A DNA stretch of 64,000 nucleotides from DASQMT01 sp963827335 (GTDB lineage: Bacteria; Actinomycetota; Thermoleophilia; Solirubrobacterales; Solirubrobacteraceae). The stretch spans positions 248,001-312,000 of the forward strand of contig CAWHAP010000015.1 in NCBI GenBank assembly GCA_963827335.1, given 5' to 3'. The notes beneath the pieces are model-generated. The model was not told the DNA's origin and made no database searches. It saw nothing but the letters and a program-made list of their open reading frames with translations. A program made the translations under genes and the position numbers. Numbering within the stretch: position 1 is the stretch's first letter; each line of letters opens with the position of its first letter. Positions 33,010 to 42,323 of the stretch are shown in pieces.

Positions 33010-33261
33010 ATGACCGCCATGCGGATGCGCCAGAGCCTCGCGGAGATCGAAGAGGCCTTCGTCGAGGAGATCGAGGAGGACCGCGAGCGACGCGAGCGGC
33101 TCGCCCGGCGCGCCGAGCTGCGCAGCCGCCAGCGGCGCGTCGAGCGCACGCACAAGCAGGGCTCGATGCGCTTCGCGCTGCTCGTGCTGGTGCTGCTGGG
33201 CACCGCGGTCGTGGTGACCGTCGCGATGTTCCAGACGCTGTACTACGTCATGGGCGGCTGA
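33010..33261 (+). CDS. Coiled-coil membrane protein, unknown function
   Basis: This 83-residue protein has a charged helical N-terminus (MRQSLAEIEEAFVEEIEEDR), a basic part and one C-terminal transmembrane helix (FALLVLVLLGTAVVVTVAMF). The N-in orientation is suggested by the Arg-rich flank. An ATG at 33019 is also possible. It converges on csrA. No family is known to me. Confidence 0.6.
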   Translation: MTAMRMRQSLAEIEEAFVEEIEEDRERRERLARRAELRSRQRRVERTHKQGSMRFALLVLVLLGTAVVVTVAMFQTLYYVMGG

Positions 33262-33274
33262 GGCCGCCGGCCGG

Positions 33275-33511
33275 CTAGCGGTTGGCGTTGCTCAGGCGCT
33301 TGAGCGCGTCGTCGACCTCGGCGCGGGCGGACGCGCCGGCGGCGACGTTCTCCTGCTGGATCTCGAGGTACACCTCGCGGCGGAAGACCGGGATGTCGCG
33401 CGGGGCCTGGATCCCGATGCGGACCTTCTCGCCCATGATCGAGAGCACCGACACCTCGATGTCGTCGCCGATCATGATCGATTGATTGGACTTTCTTGTC
33501 AGTACGAGCAT
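33275..33511 (-). CDS. csrA: Carbon storage regulator CsrA
   Basis: This 78-residue RNA-binding protein has the hallmark MLVLTRKSNQSIMIGDDIEV, VRIGIQAPRDIPVFRREVYL, where the conserved Arg of VFRREVY contacts GGA motifs. A strong AGGGAGG site precedes the ATG at 33511. CsrA represses translation, and in flagellated bacteria it is held by FliW. No flagellar genes are in this window, so its operon context here is unusual. Confidence 0.95.
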   Translation of the reverse strand: MLVLTRKSNQSIMIGDDIEVSVLSIMGEKVRIGIQAPRDIPVFRREVYLEIQQENVAAGASARAEVDDALKRLSNANR

Positions 33512-33661
33512 TGCGCCTCCCTGCCGTGGTCGATCCGCCTTGGTTGCCCGGATACCCCGTGCTGATTGCCCCAAACTGCGCCTCCGCAGCGTACCGCCGC
33601 GGCGCCCCGCGCACCATGGGGCCTGCACCCGAAGGCTTTTCGCTAGTCTCCCCGCCTGCTT

Positions 33662-34222
33662 ATGAGCCGACGGTCGCTGCGTCCGCAGCTTAACCAGATC
33701 CGTGGGTGGGTGCGACAGGGTCGCACCGACGCGTGGATCGCCCATTCCCTCGAGGTCACCGTCCAGCAGATCCAGGCCTTCAAGCGCGAGCACGGCCTGG
33801 AGCCCGATGGGGAGGGCGCCGCCGAGGGCGCGCCCGACGAGGTCGACCTCCGCGCCGAGGACGACGCGGTCATCGCCGCGGAGCTCGAGGCGGAAGAGGT
33901 CCGCCGCGCCGAGGAGGAGGCCAAGGCCGCCGAGGAGGCCGCCCGCAAGGCGGCCGAGGAAGAGGCCGCCGAGGACGAGGAGCCCAAGCCCAAGCGCGCG
34001 CCGCGCGGCCGCTCCCGCGGGCGCCGCAAGAAGTCCGCCGGGCCCCTGGAGGGCACGTTCGACCACGGCGAGGAGGGCTACGGACTGTGGCTCGACCCCG
34101 CCGTCGAGGACGATCCGGTGTACGCCGAGCACTGGGCGGGCCACCGCCCCGTCGAGGTCACGATCGAGGAGGACCAGATCGTGATCCGCCGCGCCGGCGG
34201 CGGCGAGGACGACGACGACTGA
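33662..34222 (+). CDS. Charged coiled-coil protein with N-terminal HTH-like segment
   Basis: This 186-residue protein begins MSRRSLRPQLNQIRGWVRQG and TDAWIAHSLEVTVQQIQAFK, which reads like a short helix-turn-helix. A Glu/Ala-rich coiled coil, a basic KPKRAPRGRSRGRRKKS patch and a C-terminal domain EGYGLWLDPAVEDDPVYAEH with an acidic end follow. It is likely DNA- or RNA-associated, but no family is recognised. The tail overlaps no other gene; a broken GNAT gene follows at once. Confidence 0.7.
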   Translation: MSRRSLRPQLNQIRGWVRQGRTDAWIAHSLEVTVQQIQAFKREHGLEPDGEGAAEGAPDEVDLRAEDDAVIAAELEAEEVRRAEEEAKAAEEAARKAAEEEAAEDEEPKPKRAPRGRSRGRRKKSAGPLEGTFDHGEEGYGLWLDPAVEDDPVYAEHWAGHRPVEVTIEEDQIVIRRAGGGEDDDD

Positions 34223-34223
34223 C

Positions 34224-34959
34224 CTCGACCGCATCGTCGCGCACCTGTGCGCGATCGAGGACGCGGTCGCTGAGTGGACGGAGCCCCTGCCCTGGGGCAC
34301 CGCCGTGTACCACCAGGGCGTGCCGTGGGTGCGCGAGGTCAACGTGGTCAGGGTGGAGACGACCCACGGGGTGCGTGCCGGCGACGTCGCCTTCGCCGCC
34401 GAGACGCGGCTCCCGGCCCAGCCCGCCGTCGAGGTCCTGCACGAGCCGATCGGGGCCGACCTCGCGCCGGCCTTCGCCGCCGCGGGCTGGCAGGTCGGCC
34501 GCCATCTGCTGATGGCCCTCGAGGGCCACGCGCCCGAGGTCCCGCGGCCCGTCGAGGAGGTCGACCCCGAGGAGGTGTGGCCGCTGCGCGCGGAGTGGAT
34601 GCGGTCCGAGCCCTGGGGCACCGAGGCGGCCGTCGCGGCGATGCTCGACTGGGAGCGCGGCCGCGCGGCGCTGACCGGCGCGCGGGCGTTCTGCGTGCGC
34701 GACGGCGGGCGGGCGGTCGCCATGTGCCTGCTCCTGAGCAGCCGATCACGCCGACGAGGTCGAGCGGGTCTACACGTCGCCCGCCCACCGCGGCCGCGGC
34801 CTCGCCTACGCCGTCGTCGCGCGGGCCGCGCAGGAGGCCGGAGAGCACCTCACCTTCCTCTTCACCGACGCCCACGGCGCCGCGCAGCACCTCTACGCGC
34901 GCCTGGGCTTCCGCCGCGCCTGGGTGGTCTACCGGTTCAACCGCCGCCCACCGGCGTAG
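34224..34959 (+). pseudogene. GNAT acetyltransferase gene with a frameshift
   Basis: Frame one reads LDRIVAHLCAIEDAVAEWTE, GTAVYHQGVPWVREVNVVRV and GARAFCVRDGGRAVAMCLLL. At about 34740 a shift is needed to reach ADEVERVYTSPAHRGRGLAY, the acetyl-CoA loop, and LGFRRAWVVYRFN, ending with TAG at 34957-34959. No start codon is seen at the beginning; the first in-frame GTG is at 34305, inside the conserved part. It may be a two-domain GNAT with one sequence error, or a decaying gene. Confidence 0.7.
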
Positions 34960-35306
34960 TCCACGGCCTCCCGCAGATATCTCGCGAAGGCCGCGTCCCC
35001 GACGACGCGCACGTCCCAGGCGAACGGGTACTCCGGCGCCCTCGCCACGGCGATGTCGGCGACCCAGGCGGTGCCGGCGTCGTAGAGGTCGACGAGCTCC
35101 TCGGTGGTGAACGTGGAACCGAGCCGGCGGCGCAGCTCGGCGACGACCTCGCGGGTCACCAGCTCCAGCACGGGCTGCTCGTCGAACGGCGCGTCGTCGA
35201 GCCGCCGCGCGCCCGCCTGCCACTGCTCCAGGGCCGTCTCGAACGCCACGAATCGAGAGATTAACGTCCGGTGCTCGGCGAACCGGCTGACCGTGTCCAG
35301 ATCCAT
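34929..35306 (-). CDS. Conserved hypothetical protein
   Basis: This 125-residue soluble protein starts MDLDTVSRFAEHRTLISRFV and contains LVTREVVAELRRRLGSTFTT and DIAVARAPEYPFAWDVRVVG. It precedes no obvious partner and overlaps the end of the GNAT gene by 31 bp in opposite orientation. Its family is not recognised. Third-position GC supports coding. Confidence 0.65.
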   Translation of the reverse strand: MDLDTVSRFAEHRTLISRFVAFETALEQWQAGARRLDDAPFDEQPVLELVTREVVAELRRRLGSTFTTEELVDLYDAGTAWVADIAVARAPEYPFAWDVRVVGDAAFARYLREAVDYAGGRRLNR

Positions 35307-35345
35307 GACCGCGGCGAGGGCAGCCTCCCGCCTCCGCTCCGGGAG

Positions 35346-35621
35346 CTACTCGACCACGTAGAGCTTCTCGCCGGCCTTGACCATGCCGAGCCGGCGCGCC
35401 TCGAGCTCGACGGCGCTGCGCCGCTCGAGCTGGCGCTTGCGCTCCCGCAGGCGGACGTGGTCCGCACGCACCTGCTCCACCTCGGCCCGCTTGCGCTTGG
35501 CCTCCGAGTAGGTGGTCACCCAGGTGCGGGCCGGGCCGATGTAGAGGTAGAGGACGAACGCGAAGACGGCGATCAGCGCCCAGCGCCCCACGCGGTCCCA
35601 GCGGATGCGTCCTGCAGCCAT
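35346..35621 (-). CDS. divIC: Septum formation initiator (FtsB/DivIC-like)
   Basis: This 91-residue protein has a short cytoplasmic start, one transmembrane helix (RWALIAVFAFVLYLYIG) and an extracytoplasmic coiled coil (EAKRKRAEVEQVRADHVRLR) ending with EARRLGMVKAGEKLYVVE, a family mark. It acts with FtsL and FtsQ/DivIB at the septum. Its position right after eno is the usual one in actinobacteria. Confidence 0.9.
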   Translation of the reverse strand: MAAGRIRWDRVGRWALIAVFAFVLYLYIGPARTWVTTYSEAKRKRAEVEQVRADHVRLRERKRQLERRSAVELEARRLGMVKAGEKLYVVE

Positions 35622-35655
35622 CCAGGACGCGTTCGCCCCTTCAGGGGAAAATCCT

Positions 35656-36930
35656 TCAGCTGCGAAAGACGCTGCGTCCCGGATACTCGGCGTCGGCGCC
35701 CAGCGCCTCCTCGATCCGCAGCAGCTGGTTGTACTTCGCCACCCGGTCCGAGCGCGACGGCGCGCCCGTCTTGATCTGGCCGCAGCCGGTGGCCACGGCG
35801 AGGTCGGCGATCGTCGTGTCCTCGGTCTCGCCCGAGCGGTGCGACATGACCGCGGTGTAGCCGGCCTCGCGCGCCATCGCGATCGCCGCGAGCGTCTCGC
35901 TCAGCGTGCCGATCTGGTTGACCTTGACGAGGATCGAGTTGCCGACGCCGCTGTCGATGCCGCGCCTGAGGCGCTCGGTGTTCGTCACGAAGAGGTCGTC
36001 GCCGACGAGCTGCACGGTGTCGCCGATCCGGTCGGTCAGCGTCTTCCAGCCGTCCCAGTCCTCCTCGTCCATGCCGTCCTCGATCGAGAGGATCGGGTAG
36101 CGCGCGGCGAGGTCGGCCCAGTACGCGGCCATGTCGTCCGAGGACAGCGTGCGGCCCTCGTGCTCGAGGTCGTACGCGCCGTCCGCGTAGATCTCGCTGG
36201 TGGCCGGGTCGAGGGCGATCACGAGGTCCTCGCCGGGGGTGTAGCCGGCCGCCTGGACGCCCGCCACGAGCGCCTCGAGCGCCGCCTCGTTGGACGGCAG
36301 GTTCGGCGCGAAGCCGCCCTCGTCGCCGACGCCGCCGCCGAGGCCCTGGTCGTGGAGATGCTTCTTGAGGTGGTGGAACACCTCGGCGCCCATGCGCAGC
36401 GCGTCGGAGAAGCGGGCGGCGCCCACGGGCACGACCATGAACTCCTGGAAGTCGACGGAGTTGTCGGCGTGCGCGCCGCCGTTGAGCACGTTCATCATCG
36501 GCACCGGGAGGATCCGGGCCGATTCGCCGCCGAGGTAGCGCCACAGCGGCTGGCCCTCCTCCGCGGCCGCGGCGCGCGCCGCGGCCAGGGAGACGCCGAG
36601 GATCGCGTTCGCCCCGAGGCGGCTCTTGTTCGGCGTGCCGTCGAGCGCGATCAGCGCCTCGTCGAGGCCGGCCTGGTCGAGCGCGTCGCGCCCCCCGATC
36701 GCCTCGGCGATCTCGCCGTTGACGTTGCCGACGGCCTGCGTGACGCCCTTGCCGAGGTACGCGTCGCCCCCGTCGCGCAGCTCCGTCGCCTCGAACTCGC
36801 CGGTCGACGCGCCGGACGGCACGGCGGCGCGGCCGGTCGCGCCCGACCGCAGCGCGAGCTCGACCTCCACGGTCGGGTTCCCCCGCGAGTCGAGGATCTG
36901 GCGGGCGTGGACGGTCTCTATCTGGCTCAC
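35656..36930 (-). CDS. eno: Enolase
   Basis: This 424-residue glycolytic enzyme converts 2-phosphoglycerate to phosphoenolpyruvate. Visible are ARQILDSRGNPTVEVE, the SGASTGEFEATELRDG loop, metal-ligand Asp and Glu residues within ALDPATSEIYADG and LSIEDGMDEED, the signature ILVKVNQIGTLSETL with the catalytic Lys region, and SHRSGETEDTTIADLAVA. The ATG at 36930 gives MSQIETVHARQ. It lies 2 bp after mazG. A normal full-length copy. Confidence 0.98.
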   Translation of the reverse strand: MSQIETVHARQILDSRGNPTVEVELALRSGATGRAAVPSGASTGEFEATELRDGGDAYLGKGVTQAVGNVNGEIAEAIGGRDALDQAGLDEALIALDGTPNKSRLGANAILGVSLAAARAAAAEEGQPLWRYLGGESARILPVPMMNVLNGGAHADNSVDFQEFMVVPVGAARFSDALRMGAEVFHHLKKHLHDQGLGGGVGDEGGFAPNLPSNEAALEALVAGVQAAGYTPGEDLVIALDPATSEIYADGAYDLEHEGRTLSSDDMAAYWADLAARYPILSIEDGMDEEDWDGWKTLTDRIGDTVQLVGDDLFVTNTERLRRGIDSGVGNSILVKVNQIGTLSETLAAIAMAREAGYTAVMSHRSGETEDTTIADLAVATGCGQIKTGAPSRSDRVAKYNQLLRIEEALGADAEYPGRSVFRS

Positions 36931-36932
36931 GG

Positions 36933-37712
36933 TCAGGGCTCCTGGTCGGCGAGGCGGTGGCGCGCGTAGTACGCGAGCTGGTCCTCGGGCCCCAGATCGT
37001 TCCAGTCCCGGCCGTCCGATGCGGCCAGGGTCTCCGCCGCCTCCACGCGGCCGCGGAAGCGCTCGGACGCGGCGCGCAGCGCCAGCTCCGGATCGACCTT
37101 GAGCTTGCGGGCGAGGTTGACGGCGGCGAAGAGCACGTCGCCGACCTCGTGGAAGCGCGCCTCGCGGTCCTCGCCGGCGCCCTCGAGCTCGTCGAGCTCG
37201 GCACGCACCGCCTCGTAGGGGACGTGGTCGAAGTCGAACCCGGTCGAGGCGGCGCGGCGCTGCACCTTGCGGGCGTACAGCGGCCCGGGCAGGTTCTCCG
37301 GCACCTCGCCGAAGATGCCGGGCTCGCGCCCGGGCTCCGTGCGCTTGATCGCGTCCCAGTTGCGCAGCACCTCGCCGGCGTGCTCCACCTCGACCTCGCC
37401 GAAGATGTGCGGGTGCCGCCGGATCAGCTTCTGGCGGCAGTGCTCGGCGACCTCGGCCAGCGACCCGCCGCCGCGCTCCTCGAGCAGCAGCGACAGGAAG
37501 TGGACCTGGAAGAGGACGTCGCCGAGCTCGTCGAGGAGCTTCGCGTCGTCGCCGGAATGCGCCGCGGCGGCGAGCTCGTAGGCCTCCTCGACCGTGTGCG
37601 GGACGATCGAGCGCTCGTCCTGCTCACGGTCCCACGGGCACTCGACGCGAAGCCGGCGGGTGAGCTCGTCGAGGGCCGCGAGCGCCGCGGCCGGGTCCTC
37701 GGACGTGCTCAC
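36933..37712 (-). CDS. mazG: Nucleoside triphosphate pyrophosphohydrolase MazG
   Basis: This 259-residue protein has two MazG-type helical domains. The first carries ECPWDREQDERSIVPHTVEE and LLDELGDVLFQVHF, with metal-binding Glu/Asp residues. The second has REARFHEVGDVLFAAVNLAR. It hydrolyses aberrant NTPs to NMPs and PPi. It precedes eno by 2 bp and follows the lipoprotein PPIase by 13 bp, in a shared operon. Confidence 0.95.
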   Translation of the reverse strand: MSTSEDPAAALAALDELTRRLRVECPWDREQDERSIVPHTVEEAYELAAAAHSGDDAKLLDELGDVLFQVHFLSLLLEERGGGSLAEVAEHCRQKLIRRHPHIFGEVEVEHAGEVLRNWDAIKRTEPGREPGIFGEVPENLPGPLYARKVQRRAASTGFDFDHVPYEAVRAELDELEGAGEDREARFHEVGDVLFAAVNLARKLKVDPELALRAASERFRGRVEAAETLAASDGRDWNDLGPEDQLAYYARHRLADQEP

Positions 37713-37725
37713 CCGCGGCGACCCG

Positions 37726-38880
37726 CTACTGGCCCTCGGGCGTCGCCTGCGGCTGCGCGCCGTCCGGCTGGACCGCGCCCGGGGTCGGAGTCGGCGTCGC
37801 CTTCGGCGCGTTCTTGCAGTCCTGCGTGGCGTACTCCTCGCGGCACTCCGTCTTCTCCTTCCACTTCTTGCGGAAGTCCTTGACGAACGCGTCGAGCGCC
37901 TTCTGCTGGTTCTGCGAGGCCAGCACCTGCTGGATCGTCGTCTTGGCCTGCTCGAGCGTCTGCTGCGACGCCTTCGTGATCTTGTCGACCTTGAACACGT
38001 AGTAGCCGAACTGCGTCTTGACCGGGCCGTTGATCTTGCCCTTGTCGGCCTTGAAGATCGCCGCGTCGAACGCCTTCTCCTGCTGGCCCTTGGCGACGGC
38101 CGGCAGCTTGCCGCCCTGCGCCTTGGAGGCGTCGTCGATCGAGTACTCCTTGGCGACCGCCTTGAAGGCGTCGCCGCTCTGGAGGGCCGCCTTGGCCTCG
38201 TTCGCCTTGGCCTCGGTCTTCGTCAGGACGATGCTCAGGTCACGCCGCTCGGGCTGGGCGAACTGGGCCTTGTTCTTGTTGTAGTAGTCCTCGATCTGCT
38301 GGTCGGAGACCTTGTCCTTGCCCTTGGTGACCTTGTCGCGGATCTTGTTGGAGAGCGTGTCGAGCCGGACGCGCTTGAGCACGTCCGCCTCGGTCTGGCC
38401 CGAGTCCTTGAGGAACTTCTGGTAGTCGGCGGCCTTCGGGAACGACTGCTTCTTCTGCTCCTCGAACGACTTCTTGACCTCGGCGTCGGACACCTTGATG
38501 CCCTGGTCCTTGGCCTCGCGCTCGATCCACTCGAACGAGATCAGCAGGCCCATCATCTGCTCGCGCAGCTGGTCGTACTGCTGCTTGCACTGGGCCTTGT
38601 AGTCGGCGTCGGTCTGCTTGGGCTGGCCCTCGGCGGGCTTCGCGGCGCTCTTCTTGGCGGCCGCGATGCACTCCTTGAAGTCGGGCGGGACCGGGACCTT
38701 GGCGTCGGGCTGGCCGCTGGCCTTCGCGCCGACGTTGAGCCAGTGCTCGAGGTCTTCCTTCTCGATCGCCGTACCGTCGACCTCGGCCACCGCGTTGCCC
38801 GGTACGCCTCCGCAGCCGGCAAGAATCGCAGCGGGAACAAAAAAGGCGCCGAGCGCCAGGACTGTAAGCGTTCGTCTCAT
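37726..38880 (-). CDS. Lipoprotein peptidyl-prolyl isomerase (SurA/PrsA-like)
   Basis: This 384-residue protein has a lipoprotein signal (MRRTLTVLALGAFFVPAAIL followed by AGC, Cys23), a SurA_N-like chaperone region, and a parvulin domain with AKEYSIDDASKAQGGKLPAV and FGYYVFKVDKI. It likely folds secreted proteins outside the membrane. The tail is Pro/Thr-rich. The ATG at 38880 is chosen because it starts the lipoprotein signal. It lies next to mazG and mfd as in related bacteria. Confidence 0.9.
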   Translation of the reverse strand: MRRTLTVLALGAFFVPAAILAGCGGVPGNAVAEVDGTAIEKEDLEHWLNVGAKASGQPDAKVPVPPDFKECIAAAKKSAAKPAEGQPKQTDADYKAQCKQQYDQLREQMMGLLISFEWIEREAKDQGIKVSDAEVKKSFEEQKKQSFPKAADYQKFLKDSGQTEADVLKRVRLDTLSNKIRDKVTKGKDKVSDQQIEDYYNKNKAQFAQPERRDLSIVLTKTEAKANEAKAALQSGDAFKAVAKEYSIDDASKAQGGKLPAVAKGQQEKAFDAAIFKADKGKINGPVKTQFGYYVFKVDKITKASQQTLEQAKTTIQQVLASQNQQKALDAFVKDFRKKWKEKTECREEYATQDCKNAPKATPTPTPGAVQPDGAQPQATPEGQ

Positions 38881-38941
38881 GATCGCGGTCGAGGGTAGCG
38901 TCCGCCGGATAAAGCTCGCGTGAAGCCAGTGGGCCTCCTCA

Positions 38942-41900
38942 CTAGGCGGCAGCACGTTGCACCTCCAGCAGCACGTCCGCGGCCCGCACCACGGCGGGGA
39001 AGCGCTTGGCCGGATCGTCCGGGACGCGCATCGAGAGCTGCGACTTGCCCGACTCGTACAGCGCCCCAGGGATCTCCGCGCGGATCCGCTTCGCGCGCAC
39101 CGAGTCCAGCTCGATCGGCGTCACGGCGAGCCGGCCCTGGCGGAAGGTCACGGCGGTGGCCCCGGCCTCGCCGAGCTTGATGCGCGCCTGCTGGAGCGTG
39201 ATCAGGTTCTCGACGGGCTCCGGCGGGTCGCCGAAGCGGTCGGCCAGCTCGGCCCGCAGCTCCTCCAGCTCGCCCACGTCGCGCGCGCCCGCGATCCGGC
39301 GGTGCACCTCGACCTTGGCCTGCTCGTAGGGGATGTAGTCCACAGGGATGTAGGCGTCGACGTTGACGTCGAGGCGCACGGGCTCGCGCAGCTCCTCGCC
39401 CTCCTCCTCGTCGCCCATCGCGCGCACGGCCTCGTCGAGCATCTGCATGTAGAGCTCGAAGCCGAGCGCGGCGACGTGGCCGGACTGCTCGTCGCCGAGC
39501 AGCGAGCCGGCGCCGCGCAGCTCCAGGTCGCGCATGGCGACCTTGAAGCCCGCGCCCAGCTCCGTGTAGTCCGACAGCGCGGACAGCCGGTCGGCGGCCT
39601 CCACCGTCAGCGCGGCCGCGCTGGGGTAGAGCAGGTACGCGTAGGCGCGCTCGCGGGACCGGCCGACGCGCCCGCGGATCTGGTAGAGCTGGCTGAGGCC
39701 GAACATGTCGGCGCGGTCGACGATCAGCGTGTTGGCCTGCGGGATGTCGATCCCGGACTCGATGATCGACGTCGAGACCAGCACGTCGGCCTCGCCGCGC
39801 AGGAAGGCGATCATGCGCTCCTCGAGCTGCTTCTCGTCCATCTGCCCGTGCGCGACCGTGAAGCGCAGCTGCGGGCACAGCGCGCGCAGGCGCTCCGCCG
39901 TCTCGTCGATGTCGTCGACGCGGTTGTGCAGGAAGAACGCCTGACCGCCCCGCGCCTGCTCGCGCTCCAGGGCCTGCTTGACGAGGGGCTCGTCGTACTC
40001 GCCGACGTAGGTCTTGACGGGCCGCCGGCCCTCGGGCGGCGTCTCGATCACCGTGATGTCGCGCAGGCCTGCCAGGCTCATCTGCAGCGTGCGCGGGATC
40101 GGCGTGGCGCTCATGGAGATCACGTCGACCTTGAGCTTGAGCTGGCGCAGCAGCTCCTTCTGCTTGACGCCGAAGCGCTGCTCCTCGTCGACGATGATCA
40201 GGCCGAGGTCCTTCGCGCGCACGTCGCGGGAGAGGACGCGGTGGGTGCCGACGAGGATGTCGACCTTGCCCTCGGAGAAGCGCTTGACGGCCTCGCGCTG
40301 CTCGGCCGCCGGCCGGAAGCGCGAGACGTGCTCGATCGTGAAGGGGTAGTCGCGCAGGCGCTCGGAGAACGTGCCGTAGTGCTGCTGGGCGAGGATCGTC
40401 GTCGGCACGAGCATCAGCACCTGCTTGCCGGCGTTCGCCGACTTGAACGCGGCGCGCAGCGCGACCTCCGTCTTGCCGTAGCCGACGTCGCCGCAGATCA
40501 GCCGGTCCATCGGGCGCTCGGACTCCATGTCGGCCTTGACCGCCTCGATCGCCTCGCGCTGGTCGGGCGTCTCGCGGTAGGGGAACGCGGCCTCGAACTC
40601 GCGCAGCCAGTCCGAGTCGGGCTCGAACGCGAAGCCCCGCCGGCGCTTGCGCTCGGCGTACAGGTTGAGCAGCTCCCCGGCCAGCTCCTGCGCGGCGCGG
40701 CGGGCGCGCGCCTTGATCGCGTCCCAGCGCTTGCCGCCGAGCTTGGAGAGCGCCGGCGCGTTGCCGTCGGCGCCGACGTAGCGGCTGATCTTCGCGAGCT
40801 GGTCGACCGGCATGAAGACCTTGTCGTCGCCCTGGAACTCGAGGTTCAGGTAGTCGCGCGTGATCCCGCCGACGGTCTTGGTGTCGAAGCCGGCGAAGCG
40901 CGCGACGCCGTGGTCCTCGTGGACGATGTGGTCGCCCGTGCGCAGGTCGGTGAACGAGCGCAGCAGGCCCCGGCCCTTGCGCGTCGGCCGCGTGCTCGCC
41001 TTGCGGCGGTGGATGAGCCGGTGCTCGGGGATCGCGGCGAGCCGCAGGCCGGGGGCGACGAAGCCGTCGCGCAGGCCGGCCTCCTGGAAGACGAGCCCGG
41101 GCCCCGTCCCTTCCCAGCGCGCCTTGACGCGCGCGAGGTTGTACGCCGCCCGCTCGCCGCCGCCGCGGTTGGGCCACGTGACCAGCGTCGTGTACTCGGA
41201 GCGCACGAGCTTCTCCAGCTCGGGCTCGGCCTCGCGCAGCGAGCGGGCGGCGAACTCGGCGGCCTGCGCGCGGAACTCGAGCGGCTGCGAGCCCGAGATC
41301 GAGGAGAGGTGCAGCGGGCGCCGGGCGGCGAACGCGGCGAGGATGCCGTCGGGCTTGACGTAGAGGTGGTGCGCGTCGGTGTCGTGGAACGCGGCGCAGA
41401 CGTCGTCCCAGTGGTCGCGCAGCGCGGGCTCGACGTCCTCCTCGGCGGCGAGGATGAGCTCGGCCTCCGGCGGGAGCAGGTCGAGCAGCTCGCGGAAGTC
41501 GCCGACGGGCAGCAGCTCGGCGACGTCGGGCCGCTCCTCCGGGCTCTCCAGGGCCGCGATCTCGGCCAGCTCGCGGTGCTCGGCGGCCAGCTCGGCGGCG
41601 GGCGCGATCTCGACCACGTCGGCCTCGCCGAGCGAGCGCTGGGTGAACGTGGAGAACCACCGCAGCGACTCGATCTCGTCGTCGAACAGGTCGACGCGGA
41701 TCGCGCGCTCCTCCGTGGCCGGGTAGACGTCGAGCAGGCCGCCGCGGACGGCGAACTGGCCGCGGTCGTCGACCTGGTCGACGCGGTCGTAGCCCGCGGC
41801 GACGAGGTCGTTGGCCGCCTCGTCGAGATCGAGCAGCTCGCCGACGCGGAGCGTGAAGCCGTGCGGGCGCAGCGCGGGGTCGGGGATCTTCTCGCTGAGC

Positions 41901-42271
41901 GCGACGGCGGAGACGACCACCACCGGGGCCTCGGCCCCTGGGCTCTGGTCGAGCACGGCGTCGAGGGCGGCGACCCGGAGCCCGACGAGGTGCGCCGGCG
42001 GCGTGAGGTGCGACTCGTAGGCGACGCCGCGGCTCGGGTAGAAGCGGACGGCCCGCGGGCGCAGCCACGCGCGCAGGTCGGCGGCGAGGTCGCGCGCGGC
42101 CCGGTCGTCGGGCGCGACGACGACCGTCGGGCGCCGGGGGTCGCGGTCCGCGACGGCGGCGATCAGGTACGGCCGCAGCGACTGCGAGACGAACGCGTGC
42201 ACGTCCGGCTCGGCAAGCCTGGCGGCGTCCGGATGGTGCTCGAGATGGCTGAGGAACGGGCGAAGCGACAT
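38942..42271 (-). CDS. mfd: Transcription-repair coupling factor
   Basis: This 1109-residue DNA translocase removes stalled RNA polymerase and recruits UvrA. From the N-terminus it has the UvrB-like module (FYPSRGVAYESHLTPPAHLV), the RNA-polymerase interaction domain (HIVHEDHGVARFAGFDTKTV), then helicase motifs: Walker A GDVGYGKTEVALRAAF, DEEQ box VDEEQRFGVKQKE, SATPIPRTL, GRVGRSRERAYAYLLYP. The TRCF C-terminal domain follows. Length is as expected. It lies upstream of the PPIase. Confidence 0.97.
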   Translation of the reverse strand: MSLRPFLSHLEHHPDAARLAEPDVHAFVSQSLRPYLIAAVADRDPRRPTVVVAPDDRAARDLAADLRAWLRPRAVRFYPSRGVAYESHLTPPAHLVGLRVAALDAVLDQSPGAEAPVVVVSAVALSEKIPDPALRPHGFTLRVGELLDLDEAANDLVAAGYDRVDQVDDRGQFAVRGGLLDVYPATEERAIRVDLFDDEIESLRWFSTFTQRSLGEADVVEIAPAAELAAEHRELAEIAALESPEERPDVAELLPVGDFRELLDLLPPEAELILAAEEDVEPALRDHWDDVCAAFHDTDAHHLYVKPDGILAAFAARRPLHLSSISGSQPLEFRAQAAEFAARSLREAEPELEKLVRSEYTTLVTWPNRGGGERAAYNLARVKARWEGTGPGLVFQEAGLRDGFVAPGLRLAAIPEHRLIHRRKASTRPTRKGRGLLRSFTDLRTGDHIVHEDHGVARFAGFDTKTVGGITRDYLNLEFQGDDKVFMPVDQLAKISRYVGADGNAPALSKLGGKRWDAIKARARRAAQELAGELLNLYAERKRRRGFAFEPDSDWLREFEAAFPYRETPDQREAIEAVKADMESERPMDRLICGDVGYGKTEVALRAAFKSANAGKQVLMLVPTTILAQQHYGTFSERLRDYPFTIEHVSRFRPAAEQREAVKRFSEGKVDILVGTHRVLSRDVRAKDLGLIIVDEEQRFGVKQKELLRQLKLKVDVISMSATPIPRTLQMSLAGLRDITVIETPPEGRRPVKTYVGEYDEPLVKQALEREQARGGQAFFLHNRVDDIDETAERLRALCPQLRFTVAHGQMDEKQLEERMIAFLRGEADVLVSTSIIESGIDIPQANTLIVDRADMFGLSQLYQIRGRVGRSRERAYAYLLYPSAAALTVEAADRLSALSDYTELGAGFKVAMRDLELRGAGSLLGDEQSGHVAALGFELYMQMLDEAVRAMGDEEEGEELREPVRLDVNVDAYIPVDYIPYEQAKVEVHRRIAGARDVGELEELRAELADRFGDPPEPVENLITLQQARIKLGEAGATAVTFRQGRLAVTPIELDSVRAKRIRAEIPGALYESGKSQLSMRVPDDPAKRFPAVVRAADVLLEVQRAAA

Positions 42272-42323
42272 GCGAAGCGGCCGCCCAGGACCACCCGCGC
42301 GACTCCGCGGTTGAGTCTAGAAC

